Below, one piece after another: positions 1 through 8,963 of a DNA stretch of 18,408 nucleotides (position 1 is its first letter; each line of letters starts with the position of its first letter). The notes under the pieces were generated by a model. It saw nothing but the letters and a program-made list of their open reading frames with translations. It did no database searches and was not told the DNA's origin. The translations under genes and the position numbers were made by a program. This stretch comes from Chromera velia (Eukaryota; Sar; Chromeraceae). The stretch spans positions 1-18,408 of the forward strand of contig JAHBMJ010002509.1 of the NCBI GenBank assembly GCA_018398765.1, in the 5' to 3' direction.

Positions 1-118
1 TGTGTGGGTGTGGGTGTGTGCGCGTGTGCCTCTGTGTCTGTGTGTGTCTGTCTGCCTCTGTCTCTGTCTGTCTGTCTCTGTCTCTCTGTCTGTCTGTCTG
101 TCTGTCTGTCACACAATA

Positions 119-165
<47 letters not shown>

Positions 166-236
166 CGTGTGTGTGTGTGTGTGCGTGTGTGTGCGTGTGT
201 GTGTGTGTGCGTGTGTGTGCGTGTGTGTGTGTGTCA
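1..236. repeat. Compound TG/TC/TCTG microsatellite, probably intronic
   Basis: The tract mixes (TG)n, (TCTG)n and (TC)n runs, with a short break near 108-119. It lies directly upstream of a CCTCAG splice acceptor at 241-246, so it probably belongs to the intron before the terminal exon at 247-568. The Cys/Val/Ser/Leu ORFs through it are repeat translations, not genes. Confidence 0.9.
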
Positions 237-246
237 ATGCCCTCAG

Positions 247-568
247 ATTCTTTCTGTGCATGAAGTCTGAGATGGTGTGCGTTCGTCTTTCATCTGTCGG
301 ACTTCTTTTCGAAGAGCAAGGCGGGGTGAGGGCGGTGATGCTTCGTGATGTGACAGGGTATAGCTGGAGGGCATTGCCGGGGGATGTAGCGGAAAAAGCG
401 AAAAAGCAGATGCTTATTTGGAAGAAAGGGGCACTGCCGCTGGGGCAAGAGGGCGCAGGGGCTCTCTTCGGAAAGGCGCTGTGGGGTGGGGAGAGAACAG
501 AGGCTGCATCATTGAAAGTAGAGCTAACACAGAAGCTTCCTGAGGAGACGATAACTAGTGATTTTTAA
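247..568 (+). CDS. Terminal exon of an unidentified + strand gene (5' part outside window)
   Basis: A pyrimidine-containing acceptor ending CCTCAG at 241-246 precedes an open frame that begins in phase 2 (one base, then TTC at 248) and ends with TAA at 566-568. It would encode about 106 residues. The translation has balanced composition, with stretches such as [19 protein letters not shown] and [17 protein letters not shown], unlike the repeat-derived frames beside it. No domain was recognised. The frame also reads on upstream through the microsatellite, so the exon start rests only on the acceptor match and the composition change. The sequence turns AT-rich immediately after the stop, as expected at a 3' end. 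It could be a chance ORF. Confidence 0.4.
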
Positions 569-1490
569 ATCATTTTTTTTTACTGGTTAAATTCCCAGTA
601 ATTTCACTTTTTACTGGTAACCGGAATTTTTTATACATATTTTGATAGGATTTATGTTCTGGATGCCCCCCGCGGTTCATCCTTAATTTTTAATTACTAT
701 AGTATATAAGCAAAAAAAGATTTTAATTAATTGATAAGTGATTTATTAATGCCCTAGGACACTATCACCGTTTTTTTTGTTAGAAGTCGCCCACGGAAAT
801 AGTAAGGGCGTACATGCCTCACTGCTGAGGCTCAGAGCCTCAGACCACACCGCGTGGCCCACATGGAATTCAGTTTTTTGCTTTAAGACTATGGCTGCTG
901 AAATGAAATGAATGAAATGAAAGCTTGGCTATACTAGAGCTATAATAAGCTTCTTCTAGCTTAAAGTTAATTTTCATGCACGAGGTAGTAACCTAGTAGT
1001 TTTCATAAATTAATTTTTTAATTTTAAATATTATATACATATTATACGTGTATTATCGTAGGTACTAGCCTAGGTATTATCGATCGTTACGGTCGAATTG
1101 ATATCGATATGAAGTTCAATGAATGATGACAAATTATCTACTAGATTATCTAGCGAAAGCCTCAGTCTACTCCAGGGTTTACTAACTTTTTTTTTAGCTT
1201 TGTTTTTTTGTGACTGACTTCAGCGATTCATTCCGAACATCAAACAACCTTGCCGCGGCGAATTGCCACTATAGATTGCAATGATTGCATACATGATTGA
1301 AGTGAAAGAATGAAAAGAATCTTGATTTTTGATCTCAATCAAAGCCAAGACTTACCAAATTCTTGCTTTTGCCGTTGCGGATCTTCTGTGGAGTGCTTTT
1401 TCAAAGCCTTTTTGTATCAATCGATCGTCCTTCTCCTCCCGTGACGGCTCCGACCATCTCTGAACCCCCTTCTCATTGCATTTTGTCACG
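569..1490. other. AT-rich spacer, no gene seen
   Basis: Base composition drops sharply in GC after 568. The stretch has T-runs (570-580, 769-778, 1190-1196, 1204-1210) and no convincing ORF. Small structures include TTACTGG with an inverted CCAGTAA just downstream (579-600) and a perfect GAGGCTC-A-GAGCCTC palindrome at 827-841. The region 644-682 matches another part of the window. From about 1200 the composition becomes mixed towards the next gene. It may hold decayed transposon sequence, but no ends could be defined. Confidence 0.6.
644..682. repeat. Dispersed repeat copy 1 (paired with 13116-13154)
   Basis: About 39 bp beginning GATAGGATT and containing ATGTTCTGG matches 13116-13154 at roughly 33 of 39 positions by eye. 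Most differences are transitions. Both copies lie in AT-rich spacer, suggesting remnants of the same mobile family. No family was identified. Confidence 0.5.
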
Positions 1491-2062
1491 ATGCGGATCT
1501 GCAGCTGGTTCATAGCATGCCATAAAGTTTCTTCCCGCCGTCTTGTCTGTCTATGTCTGTCTGTCTGTCTGTCTGTCTGTCTACAGGTCTACCGAGACAG
1601 AGGCTTCACCATCCCGGATATGGCTCCTCTGTTCGCTAGGTACACACATATGCAGGGACGTTGCTGAGGCATGGATAAAAGGAAAGAATCCCCAATTTTA
1701 CCTGTTGGACAAATCTTTGGATGACTTTTGCCGGTAAGTGAGCGCTCTTCAATGGCGTCTTTCACTTCATCCACAAGCTTTTCTCTCTCTTCCCCACCCG
1801 CAGCCTCTCTCCGTCGCTCTCTCTCTCTCTCTGTCTCTGTGCGCGGGTGCGTTCGTCTGCTGCCTCCTTTTTTGGCCGACCCCTTTTTCGATCTGCCAGG
1901 CATGCAACCGAAGGGGAAGTACCCAAAGCTCCCTCCCTTCATTCCTGCTTGTCTGCCTGCATGCTTTTCTCTCTTTTTTCAAAAACAACCGACAGAAGAA
2001 AGCAACGGGGACGTCACCGAGGAACAGAAAAAGAAGGGAAAAACAATCAAAATGAAGGATAA
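1491..2062 (+). CDS. Tentative small multi-exon gene of unknown function
   Basis: Proposed exons are 1491 to about 1544 (ATG at 1491), 1587-1639, 1656-1733 and 1996-2062, with stop TAA at 2060-2062. The second starts after a CTACAG acceptor and encodes VYRDRGFTIPDMAPLFA. The third encodes DVAEAWIKGKNPQFYLLDKS plus a few residues and ends at a strong CCG|GTAAGTG donor. The last gives a short basic tail rich in R, K and Q. Phases agree across every join if the 16-nt segment 1640-1655 (GTACACACATATGCAG) is removed. That would be an extraordinarily short intron. Alternatives are one exon read in the other frame, or a broken gene with a 16-nt insertion. The first exon is the weakest part, because the frame also stays open through the TGTC repeat. 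No domain was recognised. Confidence 0.35.
1545..1584. repeat. (TGTC)n microsatellite
   Basis: A run of TGTC units with one TATG interruption ends directly at the CTACAG acceptor at 1581-1586. It supplies the pyrimidine-rich tract for that splice site if the exon model is right. Confidence 0.85.
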
Positions 2063-2912
2063 AAGCACCAAAACAAAAAGAAGGTGCGAAGAAGAAATCC
2101 CTTCGTTCCGCAAAGCAGCCCCCCCACACACGAGAGGAAAAAAGAAAGAGAGGAAGCCGGACCAAAGAGAAAGAAACTTCGGACATTGACAAAACAGAAA
2201 AGAAAAGAAACTTCAGACAAAAACCGAGGATGTGAGGAGAAAGGCAGTGAGGGAGAAACAGACACATGCAAGGGATGGAGTGAGAGAGGAAACCAAGTGA
2301 AAGGAAGGATGCGAGAAAGGAAGGAAGAAGAGACCGAGTGAGCCAAACATAAAGGTGCTCCTTGCTGTAGAAAGACGAACAGGAGGACTTTCGGGAGGTA
2401 CACATTGAAGGAAGTGGAGAATGGGGGGGGGATTTTGGGGACAGATAAACTGAAGTGAATTCGTTGAAATTTCACGACGACCTTAAAAAGCCTTAATTGA
2501 ATTTCACTCAGCCATCCATCCATTCCATTCTATGCACTCAGACGTGCAAGTAAAAAGACAGGACGAACGATGAACAAAGAAACAAATGAACGAAGAAATG
2601 CATCAAGCAAGAAAAGGACTACGCAGAAGAAACGGGCAACACCACGGAGTTGCCGCAGATCCCTTTCCATCTCTTGTGTTCACATGTTTTTCTTTCGTCT
2701 TTTTCGTGCTGTTCCAGTTTTTCTTTCCTCTCTCAAAGCTTCTAGAAGGATCGAGAGGGGGGATCGATCGAATCAGGGGGGTGGGGGGGAGCAGGAAGAT
2801 GGACGGACGAAAAGGGGGAAAGAAAAGAAGAAAAGAAAAGAAGGGAAACAAGGGGGGGATAAACATTCCAGACCCTGCAGGTTTCTCAACACACAAAGAC
2901 TACAAGTTTTCT

Positions 2913-2957
2913 CAGACAGACTATATGTTTCTTCTTCTTCTCCCTCCTTTTCTTCAT
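2913..2957. repeat. Dispersed 45-bp repeat, copy 1
   Basis: This 45-bp segment, starting CAGACAGACTATATG, is identical to 7016-7060. Flanking sequence is also related: an AGACTA(T/G)ATCGTCTTT block at 2966-2981 resembles one at 6975-6990. One copy is intergenic and the other is in an intron of the DUF2358 gene. Confidence 0.8.
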
Positions 2958-3008
2958 TCTCAGACAGACTATATCGTCTTTTCTTCACTTCACTTTTTCC
3001 GACATTCT

Positions 3009-3109
3009 CAGACAGACAGACAGACAGACAGACAGACAGGCAGGCAGGCAGGCAGGCAGACAGACAGACAGGCAGACAGACAGACAGGCAGGCAGGCAGG
3101 CAGGCAGAC
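3009..3109. repeat. (CAGA)n/(GGCA)n tetranucleotide tract
   Basis: Alternating blocks of CAGA and GGCA units cover about 100 bp. They open all frames on both strands and explain several long apparent ORFs here. Confidence 0.95.
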
Positions 3110-3470
3110 GCAACAGCGGACGGAATCGCAACTTGTCGGAAGGGCATCCGCTTTTTGTTCTCTCTCTTACTCTGCTCGGGAAGTCCAAACAAACCGATTC
3201 AGGCCATGCAAGGTGGACGAAGACTTCGACTCTCTCACTCAAACAGTCATTGCACTCACTCACTCACTCACTCAGACTGCCAATCATGCGGGTACGTGGA
3301 AGTGAACGAGCTGGGAGACATATGCATATCGATACATACATACATGCATGCATGCATGCAGGGGACCCATGATCCAGAGAAGGAGGCAAGCAGGTAGATA
3401 CTCAAACCTGCAGTCTCCTACAACAGCCACAACAGTCACGCGGCATGGACCTTATGGAGACAACCTGGGA

Positions 3471-3586
3471 CCAACAGGGGCCCCGGCATGCATGCATGCA
3501 TGCAGAAACAAACTACATTGGGAAATTTGCGGCTCCCAACAGAAAAATGGCCGTCAGCGGCTTCGCCAACAGGGGCCCCGGCATGC
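3471..3586. repeat. 21-bp direct repeat around the 3' end of the DUF2358 gene
   Basis: CCAACAGGGGCCCCGGCATG plus one further base occurs at 3471-3491 and again at 3566-3586, offset by 95 bp. The second copy is inside the last exon of the - strand gene. The first lies just beyond its stop and continues into a GCATGC run. It resembles the exon-end duplications seen in other introns here, but no splice site is evident. Confidence 0.8.
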
Positions 3587-4831
3587 CCCCCTCAAGTTTC
3601 CCCCTTCTTTTCTTGAGATCCAGTCTCTGTCTCTGCTTGTGCTGACTGGGCCCTCTTTGCGGCCTCAGAGCTGACCCCTCCTGCTCGTACGACGAAAAGG
3701 AAAACGCCCCATTGGGGCCCACTACCGATTCCTCCTCATATTCCCTGCCGGGGCCCACGGCAGCTTTCCTTACCATCTCTCCTTCCCCCCTGTCCACTCC
3801 CTCCCTTCCTCGTGAATCCCATCCAGAAGAGAGCCATCGTGAGGGGGGAATGTGCAGGGGTGACTGCAACAAGACAGACCCCATACCACCCCCCTCCCTG
3901 AGAAACAACATAAACTCATCCACGTTCTCCTCCTCTTTCCTCCTTCCCAACTCCATCTGAGCCAACCCGTCCGACAAAACGTCTTGCTCATGTTTCCCTT
4001 CTCTCCCGCTTTCCCGTCTCCAAGAAGAAGAAACCGCCGTCTCCGTCTCCGTCACGCTTTCTTTTTCCCTTCCCGAAAACGACCCAACAGATCCTCCCAA
4101 AACTACAAAGTGATCCCCCCTTTCCCTCCCTTCTTCTCTTACACCAGCCTCTTCAGAGACACCCTCTGGGCCCAGAAGGGCCCCCAAAGAGCTGTCCAGG
4201 CCCCCTACAGAGAGGAAGCCGGGGCCACTCACTGACAGAGCTAAACCGGGGTCACCAGCCTGTCCAAGCACAAGTCCAGAACGGGAACCCGACCGAGATC
4301 GAGAGAGAGACGAAGAGAGAGCGAGGCCCAGCCGGAGCACTTCAATCAAAGCCGCAGGCGGAAGAGGGGAAGCACGCCCCCCCACGCCCACCGTCCCGAC
4401 AGGGACCCGAAGTCTGCCCTTCCGGAAGTCATTCAGCAAGTCCACCCACCTGCAGATTCAGATAGACAGACAGAGAGAAAGGGCAGAAAGAGTACCTGAA
4501 AGAAAATGATTCTACGAAAGAATCCATGGCTGTGCGGAGGATGAATACACTTCTTTAATGGATGTCTGAAGGAATGCGTGCAGTTTTGGATGGATGGATG
4601 GATGGACATGCAAACTAAGACGGTGTACAGGTACCCGAAGGACGCCTCACAAATTCAGAAAGAACTCAATAAGGAAATCAAGAGAGAGAGCGAGAGCGAG
4701 AGTGAGGGTAGGGGATACAGAACCACGGAAACCCCCCCCTTCCCCCTTTCCCCCCCCCTCCATGCACGGACTCACCGTGCCACCCTAAGCACCGACATCA
4801 ACCAAGGGGGCATCACGTTCAAAAGGCTCAC

Positions 4832-4871
<40 letters not shown>

Positions 4872-4921
4872 ACACACACTCTCACACACACACACTCTCT
4901 CACGCACGCACACGCACGCAC

Positions 4922-4963
<42 letters not shown>

Positions 4964-4978
4964 GCACGCACACGCACG

Positions 4979-5039
<61 letters not shown>

Positions 5040-5193
5040 TCACATGCACTATTGTTTGATGAAGGCTGCCGAGAAAACGACAGTGTAGAATTTTCCCTAA
5101 ATGCCTCACGATAAAGCTTGACCCCCAATGCTTCAACAAAGAAAGAAAGAAAGAAATCCTCGGGCAGACTCGGAAGCAATGGAGAGTCATTTG

Positions 5194-5230
<37 letters not shown>

Positions 5231-5881
5231 GACGGACGGATTGACGGGGTAGAACCACACATACTGATGACACCATTGATAGGAAAAAGAAAAAGGAAGC
5301 ATCGAGAGGAGAAAGGAAGGGACGGGTGCATCCAAATTCGCTTTGTGCTCACAAGAGACGACCGACAGGCGAGGGTGTGGGGGCAAGTGGGGGTGTGCGC
5401 GTCTGTGTGTGCGCTTGGACAGTTGGATAGGTGCGTAGGCATCTGAGAGAGAGCTTGGAGAAAGCAAAGCATCCAGGCACGATCCAGAAGAAAGCCATGT
5501 GAGAAGAAACAGATGAGACGATCCCGGAGGGAGAGTTTCTTCTTCACAGCGAGAGATTGATTGGATCCTCTACCTGCCTTGCTCAGACCTGAGGCGCTCC
5601 CCTCCCCTCCCCCCCTCGCCTCCTCTGTGTGTCTCACCTCTCACCCACCTGGTGTTTCCAGCACAACCCTTTGTCGTTGAGGAAATACAGACTGATGCCG
5701 TCAGCGTAGACGAGCCCGTCGATGCCCGGCGCCTGCAGAGAGAGACGAGACGGAAGGGGGAAGACACGAAGCACAGTCATTCTCTCTCTCGACTCTTGAG
5801 GACAGAACAGAGAATTCAGACACAAACCATCTCCACAATCAGGCCGACAAAGTTAATTTGTTCTCTCTCTCTCTCCCTCTC

Positions 5882-5923
<42 letters not shown>

Positions 5924-7441
5924 CCCGTGTGTGCGTGTGTGTATGTGTCTGTGTATCTGTCTGCGTGTCTGTCTGTCTCTGTGTGTGTGTGTGTGTGTGT
6001 GCGAGAGAGAGAGAGAGAGTGTGTGTGTGTGTGTGGACATAAAGGACTCTATGAAAATGAGCGAGGACACACTTGCCAACGAACAGATCTTCCAGAACAA
6101 ATGCAGGTACAAGCACAATCCCCCCCTCAACCGAAATGTCTCAACCATCCACCCCCGCCAACAGGCAAATAAACAAACACCCAGAAAGAGACCGACCTTC
6201 AAGGACAGATGCCAGGACACCCGCCAACAGGCAAATACACAGAGAAGAAAAAAAAAAACTGACCTTCAAGGACAGATGCCAGGACACACGGGCACATCCC
6301 ATGTACGGATCCCACACGACCGTGTGCCGAATTTCGTACCAGTCAACGGAACGACGCACCAGGTGCAGACCTGCGTTGAAGAAAATAAAGTTGAAACGGC
6401 AGAGGGAAAACCTTATTGAAAGGTGTCCATCTTATGTTGGGATTGACGTCTTCCGTTTTTTCATCTTGTTGTCTCTCCATAATCTGATGTTCTGCCTCCT
6501 GCTGCAATGAAGCATGATCGACTCTCCGGCCGTTGGCGCGAAGGAACAAAAAAGGGCGAAGTTGATACAGCGCGACAAAAATACAAAGAGAAGACAGTCG
6601 GCACAAACAAAGAAGATATCGATAAAAAGCTTGTAGGCCGACAGACAGACAGACAGACAGACCAACAGACCTTCCCAGATCTTCTTGTAAGTTTCGTGCC
6701 CCTTCAGTTCCCATCCCGACGGATCCTCAAAGATCACGTCGGGCCTGCATGCAGCAACGGTGCTCCGATGGGGGGGGTGGGGGGGGGCGTCTTCATCTGT
6801 TTATTTGCTTCGGTGGGAAGTGCGTGCGCGGTTTCTCTCGCTTTCGACCATGCAGCCTTTTAACTATCTATGCAGCCTTCCTTCCCCATTCTCCCAACAG
6901 AGAAGAAGGGAAGAGAAGGAAAGAGATGAGACTGGAACCTTCTTTTCTTCATGAACACAGCAGACAGACTGACAGACTAGATCGTCTTTACTTTACTTTT
7001 TCGCTAACAGACAGACAGACAGACTATATGTTTCTTCTTCTTCTCCCTCCTTTTCTTCATGAACACAACAGATTCTCCCTTCTATTCTTCATGAGGACAA
7101 CAGACAAAAACAAAGAAAGAACCAGACAGTCAGACAGACACGACAGACTGACGTGTAGAGGGAGAGGTCCGGTGCCACATCAAACAAGTGCGGGTATCCG
7201 TGGATGAGACTGTCCAGGAGACGCCCTGCAGGCAGACACACATTGAGTGATGGGTGCCTCCTTCCTTTCATGCATGCATGCATGCAAAGGGAAACGGCAG
7301 TCAACACTTCTTCTGACCAAAAGCGAATCATTCCGTCTATTTCTCGCTGGCTCGCTCTCCCTATGTCCACGTTCTTGACTTTCGCCACGAAGGCCCCCCC
7401 CCCGCCCCCTGCATGCGTTCTTCTTCCCTCCCTCTCGCTCC

Positions 7442-7472
<31 letters not shown>

Positions 7473-8071
7473 TCTCCATCTCCTTTTGCACCGCACCGTC
7501 TGTTGCCACTACAGAGACGGCATTGTCTACTTGCTTCCTCGTGAAAAAACGGGAAAAAGTACAGATAGAGGGTCGCGCCGATAAAAGAAAAGGCGGGTAT
7601 GGCGACGGACGCACCTTTGTTGTATCTGTAGAGGGCGCTCTTGTGCTTATCGTCTCGGGGACTGTATGCCTCTCCTTCCCCTCCTGCCCCGGTTTGTCTT
7701 TTGCCAAGTGCCCTCTCTACTTCCTCCCGCTCCCGTGCAAGCTCCACGTCCTCAACCTTCACACCCTTTCTACTATTCTCTTCCTCCAGACCCTCTTTCC
7801 CTTCCCCCCCACTGCCCCTCTCTCCCTCGGCCTCGTCCGTCTTTGATGATACCTCACTCCCCGTCTCCTTCTCCCTCAGCGCCCAGGCAACGGACGCAGA
7901 AGGAAAAGAAGACTCGTCAGCTACAAGGCGGTTCACCCCCCTTCCAGCCTCCTGTCTCCTGTCCGATGGGTCTCTCCAAGGTCGGACAGACAGGGGGCGG
8001 AAGGAAGACACGTGCCCAGTTGAAAGAAGAAGCAGTAAAAGGAGCAGAGAAACCCGTCCTGCTCCCCTCAT
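3513..8071 (-). CDS. DUF2358 (SnoaL/NTF2-like) protein with signal/plastid-type leader, seven exons
   Basis: Exons on the - strand: 8071-7615, 7408-7153, 6744-6671, 6370-6264, 5732-5649, 4831-4776 and 4449-3513 (stop TAG 3513-3515). They total 1971 nt, or 656 residues, and every junction is GT-AG with matching phase. Residues 1-23 form a signal peptide (MRGAGRVSL, a leucine run, then STGHVSS) followed by [10 protein letters not shown] Phe after the predicted cleavage site is typical of plastid-bound proteins in algae with complex plastids; this targeting is inference. Residues about 215-330 match DUF2358 by memory of the family: [20 protein letters not shown], then [20 protein letters not shown], a [15 protein letters not shown] strand pair and a [19 protein letters not shown] end. 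The family adopts an NTF2-like fold with no agreed reaction. Residues 346-656 are Gly/Ser/Arg/Glu-rich and probably disordered. An in-frame ATG at 8137 exists, but 8071 gives the cleaner leader. The last exon and its stop are the least certain parts. Confidence 0.7.
4834..5040. repeat. Long (CA)n microsatellite with GCACG variants, intronic
   Basis: About 200 bp of CA repeats, interrupted by CTCTCA and GCACGCACA blocks, ends in a GA run at 5023-5039. It abuts the acceptor of the 4831-4776 exon of the - strand gene. There it reads as GTGTGTGCAG and supplies the tract before the AG. Confidence 0.95.
5195..5227. repeat. (AC)n microsatellite, intronic
   Basis: An almost pure AC run of about 33 bp lies in the 817-bp intron between the 5732-5649 and 4831-4776 exons of the DUF2358 gene. 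No exon was found in the rest of that intron. Confidence 0.95.
5862..6034. repeat. Compound TC/TG/GA microsatellite, intronic
   Basis: TC repeats pass into TG and TCTG repeats, then GA, then TG again. All lie in the intron between the 6370-6264 and 5732-5649 exons of the - strand gene. Confidence 0.95.
6154..6287. repeat. About 66-bp tandem duplication covering an exon 3' end and its donor
   Basis: An 18-bp segment CCCGCCAACAGGCAAATA occurs at 6154-6171 and 6220-6237. A 24-bp segment starting CTTCAAGGACAGATG occurs at 6197-6220 and 6264-6287. The offsets are 66 and 67 bp. On the - strand the 6264-6287 copy is the real end of the DUF2358-gene exon (…TTGAAG|GTCAGT). The 6197-6220 copy lies inside the intron with its own AAG|GTCGGT. 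Using the inner donor would add 67 nt and shift the frame. Confidence 0.85.
6975..7060. repeat. Dispersed repeat copy 2 (paired with 2913-2981)
   Basis: It contains the exact 45-bp match to 2913-2957 at 7016-7060, plus a related ATCGTCTTT block just upstream at 6982-6990. It lies in the intron between the 7408-7153 and 6744-6671 exons of the DUF2358 gene. Confidence 0.75.
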
Positions 8072-8963
8072 GCTGCCTTTCTCTGATTTGACGCAGCGGT
8101 AGATGCAGTCAAAAACAGTCAAATACGTCAAAAACAACTCAAAGTCGGGTTTTCCGGACCGTCTGAGGACGAGAAACTGTTACGGATCCATCGGAGACTG
8201 CTCAGAGGTTCGAAAGAATGAGAACCAGACGAGCCCAATTGGCCCTCACGCGCTGGAACTCGTCCAGATATACACCTATAGCTGGTGGTTTCGCCAGGGA
8301 TAAGGCTTTGGTGTTCGCTTCAGGACTGATTCCATTCAAAGGCTTATATCGATATTAGAATACGAAGATCCCATTAGGTCGATCGGATGCTGTCGAATCC
8401 GAATCACTAAAAAATTGACGCACGCGCCCCCATGCAGCTAGCGCCGAACCCCCGCGCAGCCCGGCCGCGCCGCCGCGGTCTCTTTCCGGCATGTAAGCTA
8501 GGCCTCCTGCATGATGCCATGGCGGCATCAGCACATCAGAGTCCATCGATCTTCATTGATCTTCTGACAAGAACATCTGGCAATTATTCATTTATACGCG
8601 GGCATTGGTTCAGTCTAGAATTTGAATGCCTATCATATATATCTGACTGTCACGTTCTGACATCGTCCATCGTGATCTCGTATGATCTCAGATCGGATGA
8701 AAGTCTACAGTCCAAGAAGTATTTTCGTGCTCAAATCTTTCCCCGCCTGAGAAGTGTACGGTCCCTCACATTCAAAATTGTTGACTTCCTCTACTCGCTC
8801 AAGAAAACTCTGCTGCTTCGAAGCTTCTACAATTTTTGTGCTTCTTCTAAAGTGGGCTTCTCTCTCCATCTCTGCGCTTTCTTTGAAGCCCCACGGTCCC
8901 CACCTACTATGTAAATAGTCAAGCGGATTCTCCGCTCTTTAAAGCACTGTTTTTCTCACGCAG
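8072..8963. promoter_or_regulatory. Divergent region between the DUF2358 and SIAH-MORN genes
   Basis: The - strand gene starts at its left end and the + strand gene lies to its right, so it should hold both promoters and at least one upstream exon and intron of the SIAH-MORN gene. No TATA box could be assigned. Three close CAGTCAAA/CGTCAAA-like words (GTCAAAAAC and GTCAAATAC) lie at 8108-8136. A possible initiating ATG at 8519 opens a MAASAHQSPSIFID frame. A donor at 8754 (GAGAA|GTGTAC) would join it in phase to the acceptor at 8963, but the donor is weak and this is only a guess. Confidence 0.4.

Larger units (their letters stand above)
2063..3512. other. Spacer between convergent genes, repeat-rich
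   Basis: No convincing gene on either strand. The first half is purine-rich on the + strand and gives Lys/Arg/Glu frames, or Phe/Ser/Leu frames on the other strand. The second half holds the CAGA/GGCA tract, ACTC repeats near 3237-3274 and GCATGC runs at 3343-3360 and 3486-3503. The long frames between 2570 and 3400 run straight through these repeats and have no domain-like sequence. It probably contains the 3' untranslated parts of the flanking genes. Confidence 0.6.

Noticed and set aside
2-270. Cys/Val/Ser/Leu-rich ORFs across the TG/TC tract
   Set aside because: They are translations of dinucleotide and tetranucleotide repeats and exist in several frames at once.
781-860. tRNA-like or other structured RNA near a strong palindrome
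   Set aside because: No cloverleaf, A box and B box pair or anticodon arm could be drawn; only a short GAGGCTC palindrome is present.
2570-3397. 275-residue + strand ORF and its overlapping partners
   Set aside because: They run through CAGA/GGCA repeats, show Lys/Arg/Gln/Asp runs only, and have no domain or convincing splice structure.
4578-5114. His/Thr-rich ORF on the + strand
   Set aside because: It is the (CA)n microsatellite read in frame, antisense to an intron of the DUF2358 gene.
8432-8914. 160-residue ORF as the upstream exon of the SIAH-MORN gene
   Set aside because: Its end at 8910 (ACTAT|GTAAAT) is out of phase with the exon at 8964, and its composition is not protein-like after about residue 45. 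A shorter exon starting at 8519 remains possible.
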